Part shown: positions 6,740 through 14,752 of the stretch, in pieces
Layout of the letters: each line of letters opens with the position of its first letter
Position numbering within the stretch: the stretch's first letter is position 1
DNA from: DAINPP01 sp036743375
GTDB lineage: Bacteria; Thermotogota; Thermotogae; MWEM01
Assembly: GCA_036743375.1 (NCBI GenBank)
Contig: DAINPP010000015.1
Coordinates: 1 to 53,646, forward strand
Direction: 5' to 3'
DNA: 53,646 nucleotides
Notes under the pieces: generated by a model
The model's database searches: none
The model's input: only the letters and a program-made list of their open reading frames with translations
Told to the model about the DNA's origin: nothing
Program-made: the position numbers and the translations under genes

Positions 6740-8303
6740 TTACATCACTCCTTACTTCTTCAAGCGTCTGACCGGCCATCATCAATCCCAGTTCTTCGAG
6801 TGACACCTCTCCCGGTTTAACCTCTCCCATGAATTTTCCTTCATACATCACAAAAATCCTATCGCTGAGTGAGAGAATCTCTTCGAGTTCCATGGAAATA
6901 AGTAACATTCCAACGTTTTCCCTTCTGAGTTCTAATAAAGTGGTATGAATAAATTCGATGGCTCCAATATCAAGACCACGCGTTGGCTGAGCAACCATCA
7001 TACATCTCGGTTGATAATCCACTTCTCTGGCAACAACCATTTTCTGTTGATTTCCGCCAGAGAGATTACCCGCATTAATTCCGATTTCGCGAGGTCTTAC
7101 ATCAAATTTTTCGATTAGTCCCTTACTGATTCTATTAATGTTTTTATGATTCAGAAACCCACCACTTGCGAAAGGTTCCTTATAATGCCTTCCGAGTGCA
7201 ATATTGTATGCTACACTGAATTCTTTGATCATTGCATGCTTAAATCGATCAGCGGCAATATGAGACATCCCGAGTTCCCTGATTACCTTTGGCGATGAGT
7301 TTGTGATATCCTCCTCCATAAAGTGTACCTGACCGGCTTCTTTCTTTCTCAAACCGGTAATGGCTTCAACCAATTCAGATTGTCCGTTTCCTGCAACCCC
7401 TGCAATCCCTACAATTTCTCCTTCGTGGAGATCAAAGGAAATACCCCGAACAGCCGGTAAATGGCGATTGTCGTTCACATCCAATTCCTTCACTTCGAGA
7501 ATTTTTTTACCCCTCTGTTTTTTTTCTTTTTCAAGTCGCAAGAGGACTTCTCTTCCAACCATCATATTCGCTATTTCCCTTTGATTCGTTTCTACTGTTG
7601 GAATACGACCAGTTACCTTTCCGCCGCGCATGACGGTAACGTTATTAGAGACTTCGACCACTTCATTTAATTTGTGTGTGATAAAAATAATCGTCTTACC
7701 GTCGTTTTGAAGATTCCTGAGAACGACAAACAACTCCTCTGTCTCCTGTGGGGTCAGAACGGCTGTGGGCTCATCAAGAATAAGGATTTCCGCCCCTCTG
7801 TATAACGTTTTTAAAATTTCTACTCTTTGCTGTGTTCCAACCGGTAAATCTTCGATATTTGTGTCAACATCCACTTTCAAACCGTAATCTTCAGATATCT
7901 TCTTAACCTCTTTCCTGGCTTTTCTTAAATCAAAGATATTGAATCGTTTTGTCGGTTCATCTCCAAGTACAATATTCTCTGCAACGGTCAGTGGACCTAC
8001 AAGCATAAAATGTTGATGAACCATCCCAATCCCGGCCTGAATGGCATCTTTGGGATTATCTATTGATAATTCCTTTCCGTTTATCAATATCTGCCCCTCG
8101 TTTGGAGTGTAAAGTCCATACAGCTGATTCATCAATGTTGATTTTCCAGCACCGTTTTCACCAACTACTGCATGTATTTCTCCTCTTTTTACAAATAGAT
8201 CAACATGATCATTAGCCAGAACTTTGGGGAATTGTTTTACAATCCCTTTCATCACAACTGCATAAGAATTGTATTCATTTTCACTGGGGATCTGGAAAGG
8301 CAT
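6732..8303 (-). CDS. nupO: nucleoside ABC transporter, tandem ATP-binding protein, NupO-like
   Basis: A 523-residue protein with two ABC ATPase domains. The first has Walker A GENGAGKST (about residue 50), the signature LPVGTQQRVEIL and Walker B ILILDEPTAVLTP. The second has GVAGNGQSE in place of Walker A, LSGGNQQKMVVARE and AQPTRGLD in place of the canonical Walker B. This asymmetry, with a degenerate second site, is normal for the sugar/nucleoside RbsA/NupO family. It energises import with the two permeases encoded downstream. The start is supported by AAGGAGGTG six bases upstream. Between it and the bmpA-like gene are two hairpins that may lower its expression relative to the binding protein. 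Confidence 0.9.
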   Translation of the reverse strand: MPFQIPSENEYNSYAVVMKGIVKQFPKVLANDHVDLFVKRGEIHAVVGENGAGKSTLMNQLYGLYTPNEGQILINGKELSIDNPKDAIQAGIGMVHQHFMLVGPLTVAENIVLGDEPTKRFNIFDLRKARKEVKKISEDYGLKVDVDTNIEDLPVGTQQRVEILKTLYRGAEILILDEPTAVLTPQETEELFVVLRNLQNDGKTIIFITHKLNEVVEVSNNVTVMRGGKVTGRIPTVETNQREIANMMVGREVLLRLEKEKKQRGKKILEVKELDVNDNRHLPAVRGISFDLHEGEIVGIAGVAGNGQSELVEAITGLRKKEAGQVHFMEEDITNSSPKVIRELGMSHIAADRFKHAMIKEFSVAYNIALGRHYKEPFASGGFLNHKNINRISKGLIEKFDVRPREIGINAGNLSGGNQQKMVVAREVDYQPRCMMVAQPTRGLDIGAIEFIHTTLLELRRENVGMLLISMELEEILSLSDRIFVMYEGKFMGEVKPGEVSLEELGLMMAGQTLEEVRSDVNE

Positions 8304-8328
8304 TCTGCACCTCCTTGAAATTAATCGG

Positions 8329-8375
8329 TTTCTTTACGCATGGGTGTTTAAAAAATTAAACATCCATGTGTAAAG
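8329..8375. repeat. long near-perfect inverted repeat in the bmpA-nupO spacer
   Basis: Arms of about 23 bases (8329-8351 and 8356-8378, with the complete complementarity reaching 8329-8375) surround a four-base A loop. Only two positions are not Watson-Crick. Both are G-T combinations on the plus strand, and so become A-C mismatches in the minus-strand transcript that carries the operon. The stem would still be very stable in RNA and could protect the upstream bmpA message or hinder readthrough into nupO. Confidence 0.75.
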
Positions 8376-8382
8376 AAACAAC

Positions 8383-8407
8383 TCCCCCTTCTTATAAAGA
8401 AGGGGGA
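8383..8407 (-). terminator. hairpin, weak terminator or attenuator after the bmpA-like gene
   Basis: An 11-bp GC-rich stem (8383-8393 with 8397-8407) and three-base loop directly after the bmpA-like stop. On the minus strand it is followed by a broken U tract (AGTTGTTTCTTT), so termination is probably partial. That fits the common pattern in which a binding protein is made in excess over its ABC transporter. Confidence 0.6.
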
Positions 8408-8414
8408 AGTATTA

Positions 8415-9413
8415 TTAGAATACTTCGAGTTCTTCTTCTGAAGCTGGAACTAAAAAGTCTCCAGACTTTGCGAGTGATTCTAAGCCTGCAAGTTCAACAA
8501 GAAGCCATTCCGGAATCATTTCTTTGGTATATTTCATTTCGCTTAACTGTACACCGTTTTCTGCAAAACCAAGTTCATCATGACCTGCTTCGAAGTATCC
8601 TTCGTAGGCATCAAGAACACCCATGTAAGCAGACTGTGTAATTCCCTTCATTGCAGATGTAAGAATCTTTCCTTCAGCGAGATGATCCTGATCGACGTCA
8701 ACACCAATAGCGTAGAAACCTTCACCATAAGCCTTTGCCGCTTCAAACGTTCCGAGTCCACATAATCCTGCAGCAGCAAAAACGATGTCTGCACCCTGTG
8801 AATACTGTGCTTCTGTCATTGTTTTACCCTTCTGCGAATCGGTAAAATTCTGTGTGTAGCCAACGAGGACCTGAACATTCTTACCATGAATCTTGTTGTA
8901 GTATTTTACTCCAGCCTGATAACCAATCTGGAATTTAACAACTGCAGGAACAGGAATTCCACCGATAAATCCAACGGTATCGGTCTTTGTCATGGCAGCT
9001 GCAAGGAATCCAGCAAGGAAAGCACTTTCATGTTCTTTAAACGTATAAGTGTGAACATTTGGCAATCCTTCTGCGGAAAGATCGAAATCAATCCCGATAA
9101 ATTTTACATTAGGATACTGCGGAGCAACCTGTAAAAGAGCATCTGTCATCATAAAACCAACCGAAAGGACAACATCGGACTGTTCTGCGGCTTTTGAAAG
9201 GTTAGGGACATAGTCAGCCTGCTCGTTTGACTGAACTACCTGAGCGATAACATCATCAAATTCTTCAGCTATCATTTCCACACCTCTCCAAGTTCCATCG
9301 TTAAATGACTGATCTCCAAGACCACCTGTATCAGTTACCATAGTTACTGTAAAAGCAAGAGCAAAAAACGGTACCAAAACTAAAACTGAAAGAACTACCA
9401 AAAATTTCTTCAT
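8415..9413 (-). CDS. bmpA: BmpA/PnrA-type nucleoside-binding protein
   Basis: A 332-residue exported protein: signal peptide of about 20 residues (ends FFALA), then TVTMVTDTGGLGDQSFNDGTW, the N-terminal nucleoside-binding segment of the BmpA/PnrA/Med family. Later motifs VGFIGGIPVP and DSQKGKTMTEAQYSQGADIVF are also typical. There is no lipobox cysteine, so unlike many relatives it would be soluble or anchored by other means. It feeds the NupOPQ-like transporter encoded downstream. The ribosome-binding site is AAGGAGG. No promoter is obvious in the 28 bases upstream, so transcription may start ahead of or inside the preceding membrane protein gene. Confidence 0.88.
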   Translation of the reverse strand: MKKFLVVLSVLVLVPFFALAFTVTMVTDTGGLGDQSFNDGTWRGVEMIAEEFDDVIAQVVQSNEQADYVPNLSKAAEQSDVVLSVGFMMTDALLQVAPQYPNVKFIGIDFDLSAEGLPNVHTYTFKEHESAFLAGFLAAAMTKTDTVGFIGGIPVPAVVKFQIGYQAGVKYYNKIHGKNVQVLVGYTQNFTDSQKGKTMTEAQYSQGADIVFAAAGLCGLGTFEAAKAYGEGFYAIGVDVDQDHLAEGKILTSAMKGITQSAYMGVLDAYEGYFEAGHDELGFAENGVQLSEMKYTKEMIPEWLLVELAGLESLAKSGDFLVPASEEELEVF

Positions 9414-9441
9414 AAAAAAACCTCCTTAAGTAAAATAAGTG

Positions 9442-11166
9442 CTATGAAACCTTTTTATTATTTCTGCCTTTAACGATGAGTAACAAACAAATCAGCAAAA
9501 GAATCAGACAGGAGAAAAGTAACAGATAATTTGGAGCAACCCGTTGATTACTGATTAAAGGAAATCCTTTTTCTATGATAAATGTGAATGTACCTGAGAA
9601 GATCCCTCTGAAAATGAACCAGAGTGTCAGGAATGCCATAACAACCAAATTAACCGTACCTAATACGAACGAATTACCGGAAATGATGATTATCGCGGCA
9701 AGGAATGTAAGGTACATGATGATAACAGAACCTGTCAATGTGTTGTAAAGCATGATCGAAGGCGCTGCAGGGTTCACTTCTGAGGCTATTGCAGCTTTTA
9801 GATCATCGAAAGAAGAATATTTTTCAAGTGCTATCTTACTGTTCAAATATTGATCAATTTCACTTTTCAAAAGCGTTCCCGAGTACTTCACAACATGATT
9901 GTATCTTTCAGTCAGTAAATCATCCGCCTTTTCTAAAGAGATATTGGAATTATCGTATTCTACAAAAACATCGTTTAAGTAAGAATGCTCCCAGATGAAA
10001 AGATCATCTTTGAGTGCCTCATATGAAGTTGATGAATAAAAACCTTCTATATTATCCATAAGTAATGTTTCAGGAGAACTGAAAACAGGGACAAAATATA
10101 AAAGACCGATAACAGCTATAAGGAGCGTACTAACCAGAAAAGTATTTTTGTCATACCGCTTTCTGAATATCTTTGAAAGGTACATGATAATCGCAAAACA
10201 GAAAGTCATCACGGCGATCGTTCCATAGATCAGGGCCTCTACATCCGAAAGGATTAAATTCCCGGTTAAGAATAAATATAAGGCGTCAAATATAACGATA
10301 GAAGCAAAAATATACGGGAGCAATTTTTTGTTTCTGATAAAGACCATCAAAATCAGTAGATAAACGACAAATCTTAACAGCCATATGTTGAAAGAACTCG
10401 GTGAATTCTTTATAAACCCATCTGAGATTATTTCCTTTTCTTTATTTATTTCTTCTATTACCTCGGCGAATACATAAAGAGAATTCTTTTTTATAGATCT
10501 TTCGACAGATTTCTCATCGTCATTCTTTTTAAGGTCATTTTTCACATTCTTTATTGCCGTATCGAGCCTGTTATGAATATCTTCGTTAGTATTGTCTTCT
10601 ATTATTGCCATAAGTTCGGGGTCTTGTTCATAATCCAGCTTTAACCTGAGGCGTAAACGTGTCGCCGATTTTTCTACATCAAAAAGATCATCGGGCATTT
10701 CTGAAACAAGTCCGATGGCATAACCAATCCATTGAGCAAAATAATCTGAAGAATAATCCTTTATTTCCTGTACATAATTACTGAACGATTTGTAATAAGG
10801 GGGAAAACTGTTTAAAACGGTGATGTCAAAACTGTTATCAAAAAGATCTGAAGAAACATAGGCAAAAAAAGCTGCAAGAGAAATATCCTCTGTAGGATTC
10901 CCTGATGTGGAATTGTTATATAAATCTTCCAGGAGGATGTCCAAATCATAGTAATGAGAGTCGTTTTTCACACCACCTACGATGTCAAGAGAATACTTTT
11001 TATAAACGGACATATAATCAAATTCCTGTTTATACCTGCTCTCCCCATTTTCATATTCATTAACAAGTGTTTTGAAATTATTAACAGCTGCATCAAAATT
11101 AACAGCAAACAAATTAAGTACAAGAACAAAGAGTATTCCGATTAATATTAAATGGAAACGTCGCAT
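9442..11166 (-). CDS. exported multi-helix membrane protein of unknown function
   Basis: 574 residues from the preferred ATG at 11166, which has GGGGGAAG five bases upstream; an in-frame start 13 codons earlier would lie too close to the extended -10 promoter. The protein has a signal peptide or anchor (1-22), an external region rich in acidic and aromatic residues (23-255), four membrane helices (about 260-365), a second external segment (about 370-475), and three or four helices to the end. The duplicated soluble/membrane arrangement is unusual. No family was recognised. It precedes the nucleoside importer genes by 28 bases and is probably cotranscribed with them. Confidence 0.6.
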   Translation of the reverse strand: MRRFHLILIGILFVLVLNLFAVNFDAAVNNFKTLVNEYENGESRYKQEFDYMSVYKKYSLDIVGGVKNDSHYYDLDILLEDLYNNSTSGNPTEDISLAAFFAYVSSDLFDNSFDITVLNSFPPYYKSFSNYVQEIKDYSSDYFAQWIGYAIGLVSEMPDDLFDVEKSATRLRLRLKLDYEQDPELMAIIEDNTNEDIHNRLDTAIKNVKNDLKKNDDEKSVERSIKKNSLYVFAEVIEEINKEKEIISDGFIKNSPSSFNIWLLRFVVYLLILMVFIRNKKLLPYIFASIVIFDALYLFLTGNLILSDVEALIYGTIAVMTFCFAIIMYLSKIFRKRYDKNTFLVSTLLIAVIGLLYFVPVFSSPETLLMDNIEGFYSSTSYEALKDDLFIWEHSYLNDVFVEYDNSNISLEKADDLLTERYNHVVKYSGTLLKSEIDQYLNSKIALEKYSSFDDLKAAIASEVNPAAPSIMLYNTLTGSVIIMYLTFLAAIIIISGNSFVLGTVNLVVMAFLTLWFIFRGIFSGTFTFIIEKGFPLISNQRVAPNYLLLFSCLILLLICLLLIVKGRNNKKVS

Positions 11167-11205
11167 ATGAACTTCCCCCTGAATTAAGTATTTTTTCCAG
11201 TACAA

Positions 11206-11214
11206 ATTATATCA
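11206..11214 (-). promoter_or_regulatory. extended -10 promoter
   Basis: TGATATAAT on the minus strand (TATAAT at 11206-11211, TG one base upstream) about 40 bases before the start of the unknown membrane protein gene. There is no good -35 box. The same nonamer occurs before several other genes in the window. Confidence 0.6.
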
Positions 11215-11223
11215 CAATATGAA

Positions 11224-11844
11224 TTATCCGAAAATAATAAACCTGAAGAACCATGGAATTGTGAACCCAAGCAATGGACTGATCCACCATGATTTATTGA
11301 ATTCTTTCTTTATAATCTTTCTGTAGACGAATGCGATTAAAACTGTCAATATAGCGTACAGTGGCTTATCAGCACAAATAAAAACGAACATTGCAAGTCT
11401 TTCCGAAATCCCTTCAGATTCAGCTTCCAACTCGCTTATGATTCCCGTCATTCTCATTATCTGTGTAGGAATGACGGATACGAAAATCATTCCTATCAAA
11501 TATAGAGAAAAGTAGGATGTAATGAAGGAATTTTCAAATAAATAAGAAAATACAGCTGAATAAATCAGAAAGGCTACAATTGAAAAACCCTCCACTACCC
11601 AGGAATTTATTTTTCTCATCCTTAAATAATCAATTACAAAGTGTAAGACAAGGGCGAAGGTGAATATTATTACACTCAACGCGGAAGAAAATACAACATC
11701 AAAAGAAAACGCAAGAAAAACCAAAACAGACCATAAAGCATGTTTCGATAAATCTTTCCAATCAGAATTTCCATACAGTTTCATCGGATTTGTAAACGAA
11801 TAATCAGAGACTGCATGGGCTAAAAAAAAGTTTAAAGATACCAA
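11224..11844 (-). CDS. DUF3307-like membrane protein
   Basis: A 206-residue protein with about six hydrophobic segments. The N-terminal LAHAVSDYSF and the later LHFVIDYLRMRK give the two H-x(3)-D type motifs seen in DUF3307 membrane proteins, whose function is unknown. The start is a TTG at 11844, supported by GGAGG six bases upstream; no ATG is available near the conserved N-terminus. It lies 16 bases after a 79-aa gene and downstream of spoVS, probably in one transcript. The family match is by eye and moderate. Confidence 0.55.
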   Translation of the reverse strand: MVSLNFFLAHAVSDYSFTNPMKLYGNSDWKDLSKHALWSVLVFLAFSFDVVFSSALSVIIFTFALVLHFVIDYLRMRKINSWVVEGFSIVAFLIYSAVFSYLFENSFITSYFSLYLIGMIFVSVIPTQIMRMTGIISELEAESEGISERLAMFVFICADKPLYAILTVLIAFVYRKIIKKEFNKSWWISPLLGFTIPWFFRFIIFG

Positions 11845-11860
11845 TTTATTCCTCCAGTGA

Positions 11861-12100
11861 TCAGATAATACCTATGGATTTTGCCACTATTTCAGCATTT
11901 CCGGACTCAAGAACGCATTGGAAAAATCTTTTTGACTTCAAATCTTCCTCTGAATCCCGTCCTATAAAATAAATATTCATTTTTTTTTTGAAATTTTCGA
12001 TTTCAAACTTGTCCATAGACAGAATACGCCTCAGAATTTCTCTGAGGCGTGTATCTTCTTTGCAAGCTGAAGAAATCTCATTCAGAAAATCCTGATTCAT
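11861..12100 (-). CDS. 79-aa hypothetical protein overlapping spoVS
   Basis: A small, charged, mostly helical protein without membrane segments: MNQDFLNEISS, then a basic DTRLREILRRILSM helix and a C-terminal half with FFQCVLESGNAEIV. I chose ATG 12100, which overlaps the end of spoVS by 23 bases; an in-frame TTG at 12133 is also open but has no properly spaced ribosome-binding site. Neither start has a clear Shine-Dalgarno sequence, so translation would depend on coupling to spoVS. No family recognised; the reading frame is open and continuous up to a TAA 16 bases before the next gene. Confidence 0.45.
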   Translation of the reverse strand: MNQDFLNEISSACKEDTRLREILRRILSMDKFEIENFKKKMNIYFIGRDSEEDLKSKRFFQCVLESGNAEIVAKSIGII

Positions 12101-12401
12101 CTTCAGGCATTTCTTCACTTTCCATTTCTTCAACTTCCTGATTCATTGCACACACTTTAATCGCGATGGCCGTTCTTGTTTCACCATCAATAGAAACATC
12201 TTCAAAGCCAGGAACCATATAAAGGTCCTTCTGTTTTTCATCTAAAAATCTTCTTGCTATTGCAACGGCTTTTACAGATTGATTCACAGCACCAGCACCA
12301 ATAGCCTGAAGTTCTACGCATTGATTCTTGCTGAGCTCACCTGCGATAGCCCCTGCAACTTTGTTAGGATTTGAATTCGAACTAACTTTCAATACTTCCA
12401 T
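12078..12401 (-). CDS. spoVS: stage V sporulation protein S (SpoVS), Alba-like
   Basis: A 107-residue protein whose first 86 residues are SpoVS: MEVLKVSSNSNPNKVAGAI, then QAIGAGAVNQSVKAVAIARR and TAIAIKV. SpoVS is a small Alba-fold protein, thought to bind nucleic acid, found in Bacillus and also in non-sporulating Thermotogota and Thermus/Deinococcus. The last 20 residues are an acidic tail (EEMESEEMPEDES) not present in the Bacillus form. The start has AAAGGAGGAC upstream, and an extended -10 promoter lies about 40 bases before it. Its role outside sporulation is not established. Confidence 0.92.
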   Translation of the reverse strand: MEVLKVSSNSNPNKVAGAIAGELSKNQCVELQAIGAGAVNQSVKAVAIARRFLDEKQKDLYMVPGFEDVSIDGETRTAIAIKVCAMNQEVEEMESEEMPEDESGFSE

Positions 12402-12437
12402 TACATGTCCTCCTTTGGCCTGAATAGGGTTAACAAG

Positions 12438-12446
12438 ATTATATCA
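12438..12446 (-). promoter_or_regulatory. extended -10 promoter of spoVS
   Basis: TGATATAAT on the minus strand, about 40 bases upstream of the spoVS start, with no recognisable -35 hexamer. Confidence 0.6.
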
Positions 12447-12490
12447 TATATCTGTAACTAAAATAAATATTTGTTTTTCCTTTTGTACAA

Positions 12491-12949
12491 TTACTGCTTG
12501 TTAATGGTAAAGACACCTATCTGACTGGTTGAACCTGTAATGGTACCCGACGTAATGGTAGTCTTATCAGTCACCGTTCCATTTAAAATTATCTTCGATT
12601 GATTGGAGACTTCCACACAATTTATCTCAAGTATTTTGGTATCTTTGTTATAAGAGCCTGAAACGATATTATATTCAGGATCAGCTACATCAATTCTTTG
12701 CTCACTTGATACAGCTCCGAATTTAACTGTTCCAGTTTTAACGGCATTTGGATCCCATATACCACCAAACTCAAGATTAACCTCAAGCGCATACGCCTGC
12801 GCAGCCAACGGATCCTGTGCCGTAGTGATAGTGGATGCACCTTTCGCATTCCAATTGGTTCCGAGAACAGGTTGAGTGAACAATCCACATCCCGTAAACC
12901 CTAAAACAAACATCGTACACATTAAAACAGTAAATAGAACTCTTTTCAC
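12491..12949 (-). CDS. small secreted lipoprotein, unknown function
   Basis: 152 residues from a GTG at 12949, chosen because GGAGGTG lies six bases upstream and because an earlier in-frame start would fall beside the -10 box. A signal peptide (VKRVLFTVLMCTMFVLGFTGC) ends at a lipobox-like TGC, so the mature protein should be lipid-anchored. The rest is rich in T, S, G and V with alternating hydrophobic residues, as in a beta-sandwich, and contains several short strand-like repeats such as VKTGTVKFG, KIILNGTVT and TTITSGTITGS. No family recognised. Transcribed alone or with spoVS from the promoter at 12986. Confidence 0.65.
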   Translation of the reverse strand: MKRVLFTVLMCTMFVLGFTGCGLFTQPVLGTNWNAKGASTITTAQDPLAAQAYALEVNLEFGGIWDPNAVKTGTVKFGAVSSEQRIDVADPEYNIVSGSYNKDTKILEINCVEVSNQSKIILNGTVTDKTTITSGTITGSTSQIGVFTINKQ

Positions 12950-12985
12950 TCCGCACACCTCCAGAAATGTAATAATCTCTCTCAA

Positions 12986-12994
12986 ATTATATCA
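12986..12994 (-). promoter_or_regulatory. extended -10 promoter of the lipoprotein gene
   Basis: TGATATAAT on the minus strand, 37 bases upstream of the GTG start at 12949. It lies directly after the end of the large upstream gene string. Confidence 0.6.
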
Positions 12995-13018
12995 TAAGTA
13001 GCAATTTTCAACGCAATA

Positions 13019-13474
13019 TCAGTTAGTTTCATTTTTCTTTAGAAATTTTTTTAACCCGCGAGATATTTTTTCAAAACGGATAGCCTTCTCATAATCTTCT
13101 TTGTCTTTTGCATCTTTCATTTTGTGTTCAAAATATTCTATCTGTATCTCTATAACAGTTTTTTTGATTCTTCTCTGAGCATAAGAATCAAAAACAAACA
13201 TGTTCTGAGTGATCATCTGCGGTAACAGAAAAAGAAGGATGATATTTTCGTCAAGGGAAAGTGTTTTTCCGGATACCCTGTCTTCCAGCAAAAAACTTTT
13301 TTCGGCAAGATTTCTGATATGAAGATTACTGGCCTTCTCTGAATCATATAACAACATTTCCCGAAGACAAATATCGCAAAAGACTATACTTTTTTCAAAA
13401 CAGGTATCATGTATCTTCTGAACCCTGAGATTATCTTTTTTCCCACATCGACTACACTTTACTTTAATCACCAT
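13019..13474 (-). CDS. McsA-like zinc-finger/UVR-motif protein
   Basis: A 151-residue protein with an N-terminal pair of CxxC motifs (CSRC at about 8-11 and CDIC at about 33-36), as in McsA. At the C-terminus EHKMKDAKDKEDYEKAIRFE is a UVR motif, the helical hairpin used by UvrB, UvrC and Clp adaptors. McsA activates the McsB arginine kinase in Firmicutes, but no mcsB or clpC is adjacent, so the partner is unknown. It overlaps the end of pth by 11 bases and is the last gene of the long minus-strand string. Confidence 0.7.
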   Translation of the reverse strand: MVIKVKCSRCGKKDNLRVQKIHDTCFEKSIVFCDICLREMLLYDSEKASNLHIRNLAEKSFLLEDRVSGKTLSLDENIILLFLLPQMITQNMFVFDSYAQRRIKKTVIEIQIEYFEHKMKDAKDKEDYEKAIRFEKISRGLKKFLKKNETN

Positions 13475-14051
13475 CCGCAGATAAACCGTTGTAGATGTTA
13501 AGAATCTTGGAAAAATCTTTTTCGATTAAATCATCAATGACGGCAACTGCCTTTTCAAGCGCCCACTCCAGTTTATCCTGTTCTTCTGTTTTGAATTTCG
13601 ATAAGACAAAATCCGGCAGCGAAGGGATATCTTTGGGTCCTATTCCGATTTTGATCCTTTTAACAGAATCAGTATTCATTTCCTGCATAATAGACCTCAT
13701 GCCTTTCTGACCACCGTCCGACCCTGAGAGACGTAATCTTATCTTTCCCATAGGCAATGACACATCATCAAAAATGATAAAGATATCATCTATAGCAATA
13801 CCATTTTTAATACAAAATTCCTTCACCGCTATTCCACTAAGATTCATATAAGTCATCGGCTTGATCAGATATAATCTCACGTTGTTTTTATATAACTGAT
13901 AAGTCGAATAATTTTTCTTCTGTTCCTCTTTCTGAAGATACATTGAATTATATCTTAAATATCTGTCAATTGTTAAAAAGCCCGCATTGTGCCTTGTAAA
14001 GGCATACTGCGGGCCTGGATTTCCCAATCCAAAAAATGCAAGTTTTTTCAT
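13464..14051 (-). CDS. pth: peptidyl-tRNA hydrolase
   Basis: A 195-residue enzyme that cleaves peptidyl-tRNAs released from ribosomes. FFGLGNPGPQYAFTRHNAGF holds the catalytic His (residue 21), KPMTYMNLSG the substrate-binding Asn/Met loop, and DDVSLPMGKIRLRLSGSDGG the second conserved Asp and the glycine-rich loop. Length is normal. It follows rplY by 14 bases in the order glmU-prs-rplY-pth, a block also conserved in Bacillus (glmU-prs-ctc-spoVC). Confidence 0.96.
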   Translation of the reverse strand: MKKLAFFGLGNPGPQYAFTRHNAGFLTIDRYLRYNSMYLQKEEQKKNYSTYQLYKNNVRLYLIKPMTYMNLSGIAVKEFCIKNGIAIDDIFIIFDDVSLPMGKIRLRLSGSDGGQKGMRSIMQEMNTDSVKRIKIGIGPKDIPSLPDFVLSKFKTEEQDKLEWALEKAVAVIDDLIEKDFSKILNIYNGLSADGD

Positions 14052-14065
14052 CAGTTATAAAGAAG

Positions 14066-14698
14066 TTACTTCACTTCACCAATAACTTTAGGCTCTGCGG
14101 ATTCTTCTCCTTCTTCATCTGAACCGTCAGTACCTCTCGGTGCAAGAACGGAAACAATGATATCCTCTTCATCGAGAAGAACTTTTACACCCTCAGGCAA
14201 TTTGACATCTTTAAGCTGAATGTGCTCACCAAGGTCAAGTTCTGCTACGTCAATTTCTATAAATTCCGGAATATCTTTTGGGAGTGCCTCAATAGGAAGC
14301 GTTTCGTAATGGTGTTCAATGACTCCGCCTTTTTCAAGACCCTTTGGTTCATTTACGGCCTTCACAGGAACCTCAATATGCATCGTATGTCCGGCAGATG
14401 GGGCATAGAAATCAATATGAATCGGTCTGTCAGTAACTCTATGTCTCTGAACATGTTTAAGGTATGTAAGTTTTTCTTCTCCCTTACCATCTTCTGTTGT
14501 AAATCGAAGCGTAAGTGGTGTTGTATTTGTAATTCTGTGGATAATAGAGTCAAAATTTGAATAATTAACCTCTACCTTCGTTGGTTCAAAATCCGGACCA
14601 TATACAATAGCGGGGATGAAACCATCTCTCCTTATCTTCCTTGAACCGGATGTTTTTACTCGATTTCTCTCAGTTACTTCAATTGTGATCTTTTTCAT
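14066..14698 (-). CDS. rplY: 50S ribosomal protein L25 / general stress protein Ctc
   Basis: A 210-residue two-domain L25 (TL5/Ctc type). The N-terminal half (KTSGSRKIRRDGFIPAIVYG) binds 5S rRNA; the C-terminal half (IEVPVKAVNEPKGLEKGG ... GEHIQLKDVKLPEGV) is the beta-sandwich of the long form. An acidic tail follows. It lies between prs and pth, with a GGAGG ribosome-binding site. Confidence 0.95.
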   Translation of the reverse strand: MKKITIEVTERNRVKTSGSRKIRRDGFIPAIVYGPDFEPTKVEVNYSNFDSIIHRITNTTPLTLRFTTEDGKGEEKLTYLKHVQRHRVTDRPIHIDFYAPSAGHTMHIEVPVKAVNEPKGLEKGGVIEHHYETLPIEALPKDIPEFIEIDVAELDLGEHIQLKDVKLPEGVKVLLDEEDIIVSVLAPRGTDGSDEEGEESAEPKVIGEVK

Positions 14699-14752
14699 GC
14701 TTCTTTTTCCTCCTTAATTGTCACAAAAAACAATATGTAAATATAACATAAA

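Noticed and set aside
6990..7070. AQPT instead of DEPT in the second domain of the nucleoside ABC ATPase
   Set aside because: A degenerate second nucleotide site is the rule for the RbsA/NupO family.
14222..14560. 112-codon plus-strand ORF across rplY
   Set aside because: Antisense shadow of rplY, with no initiation signals or recognisable domain.
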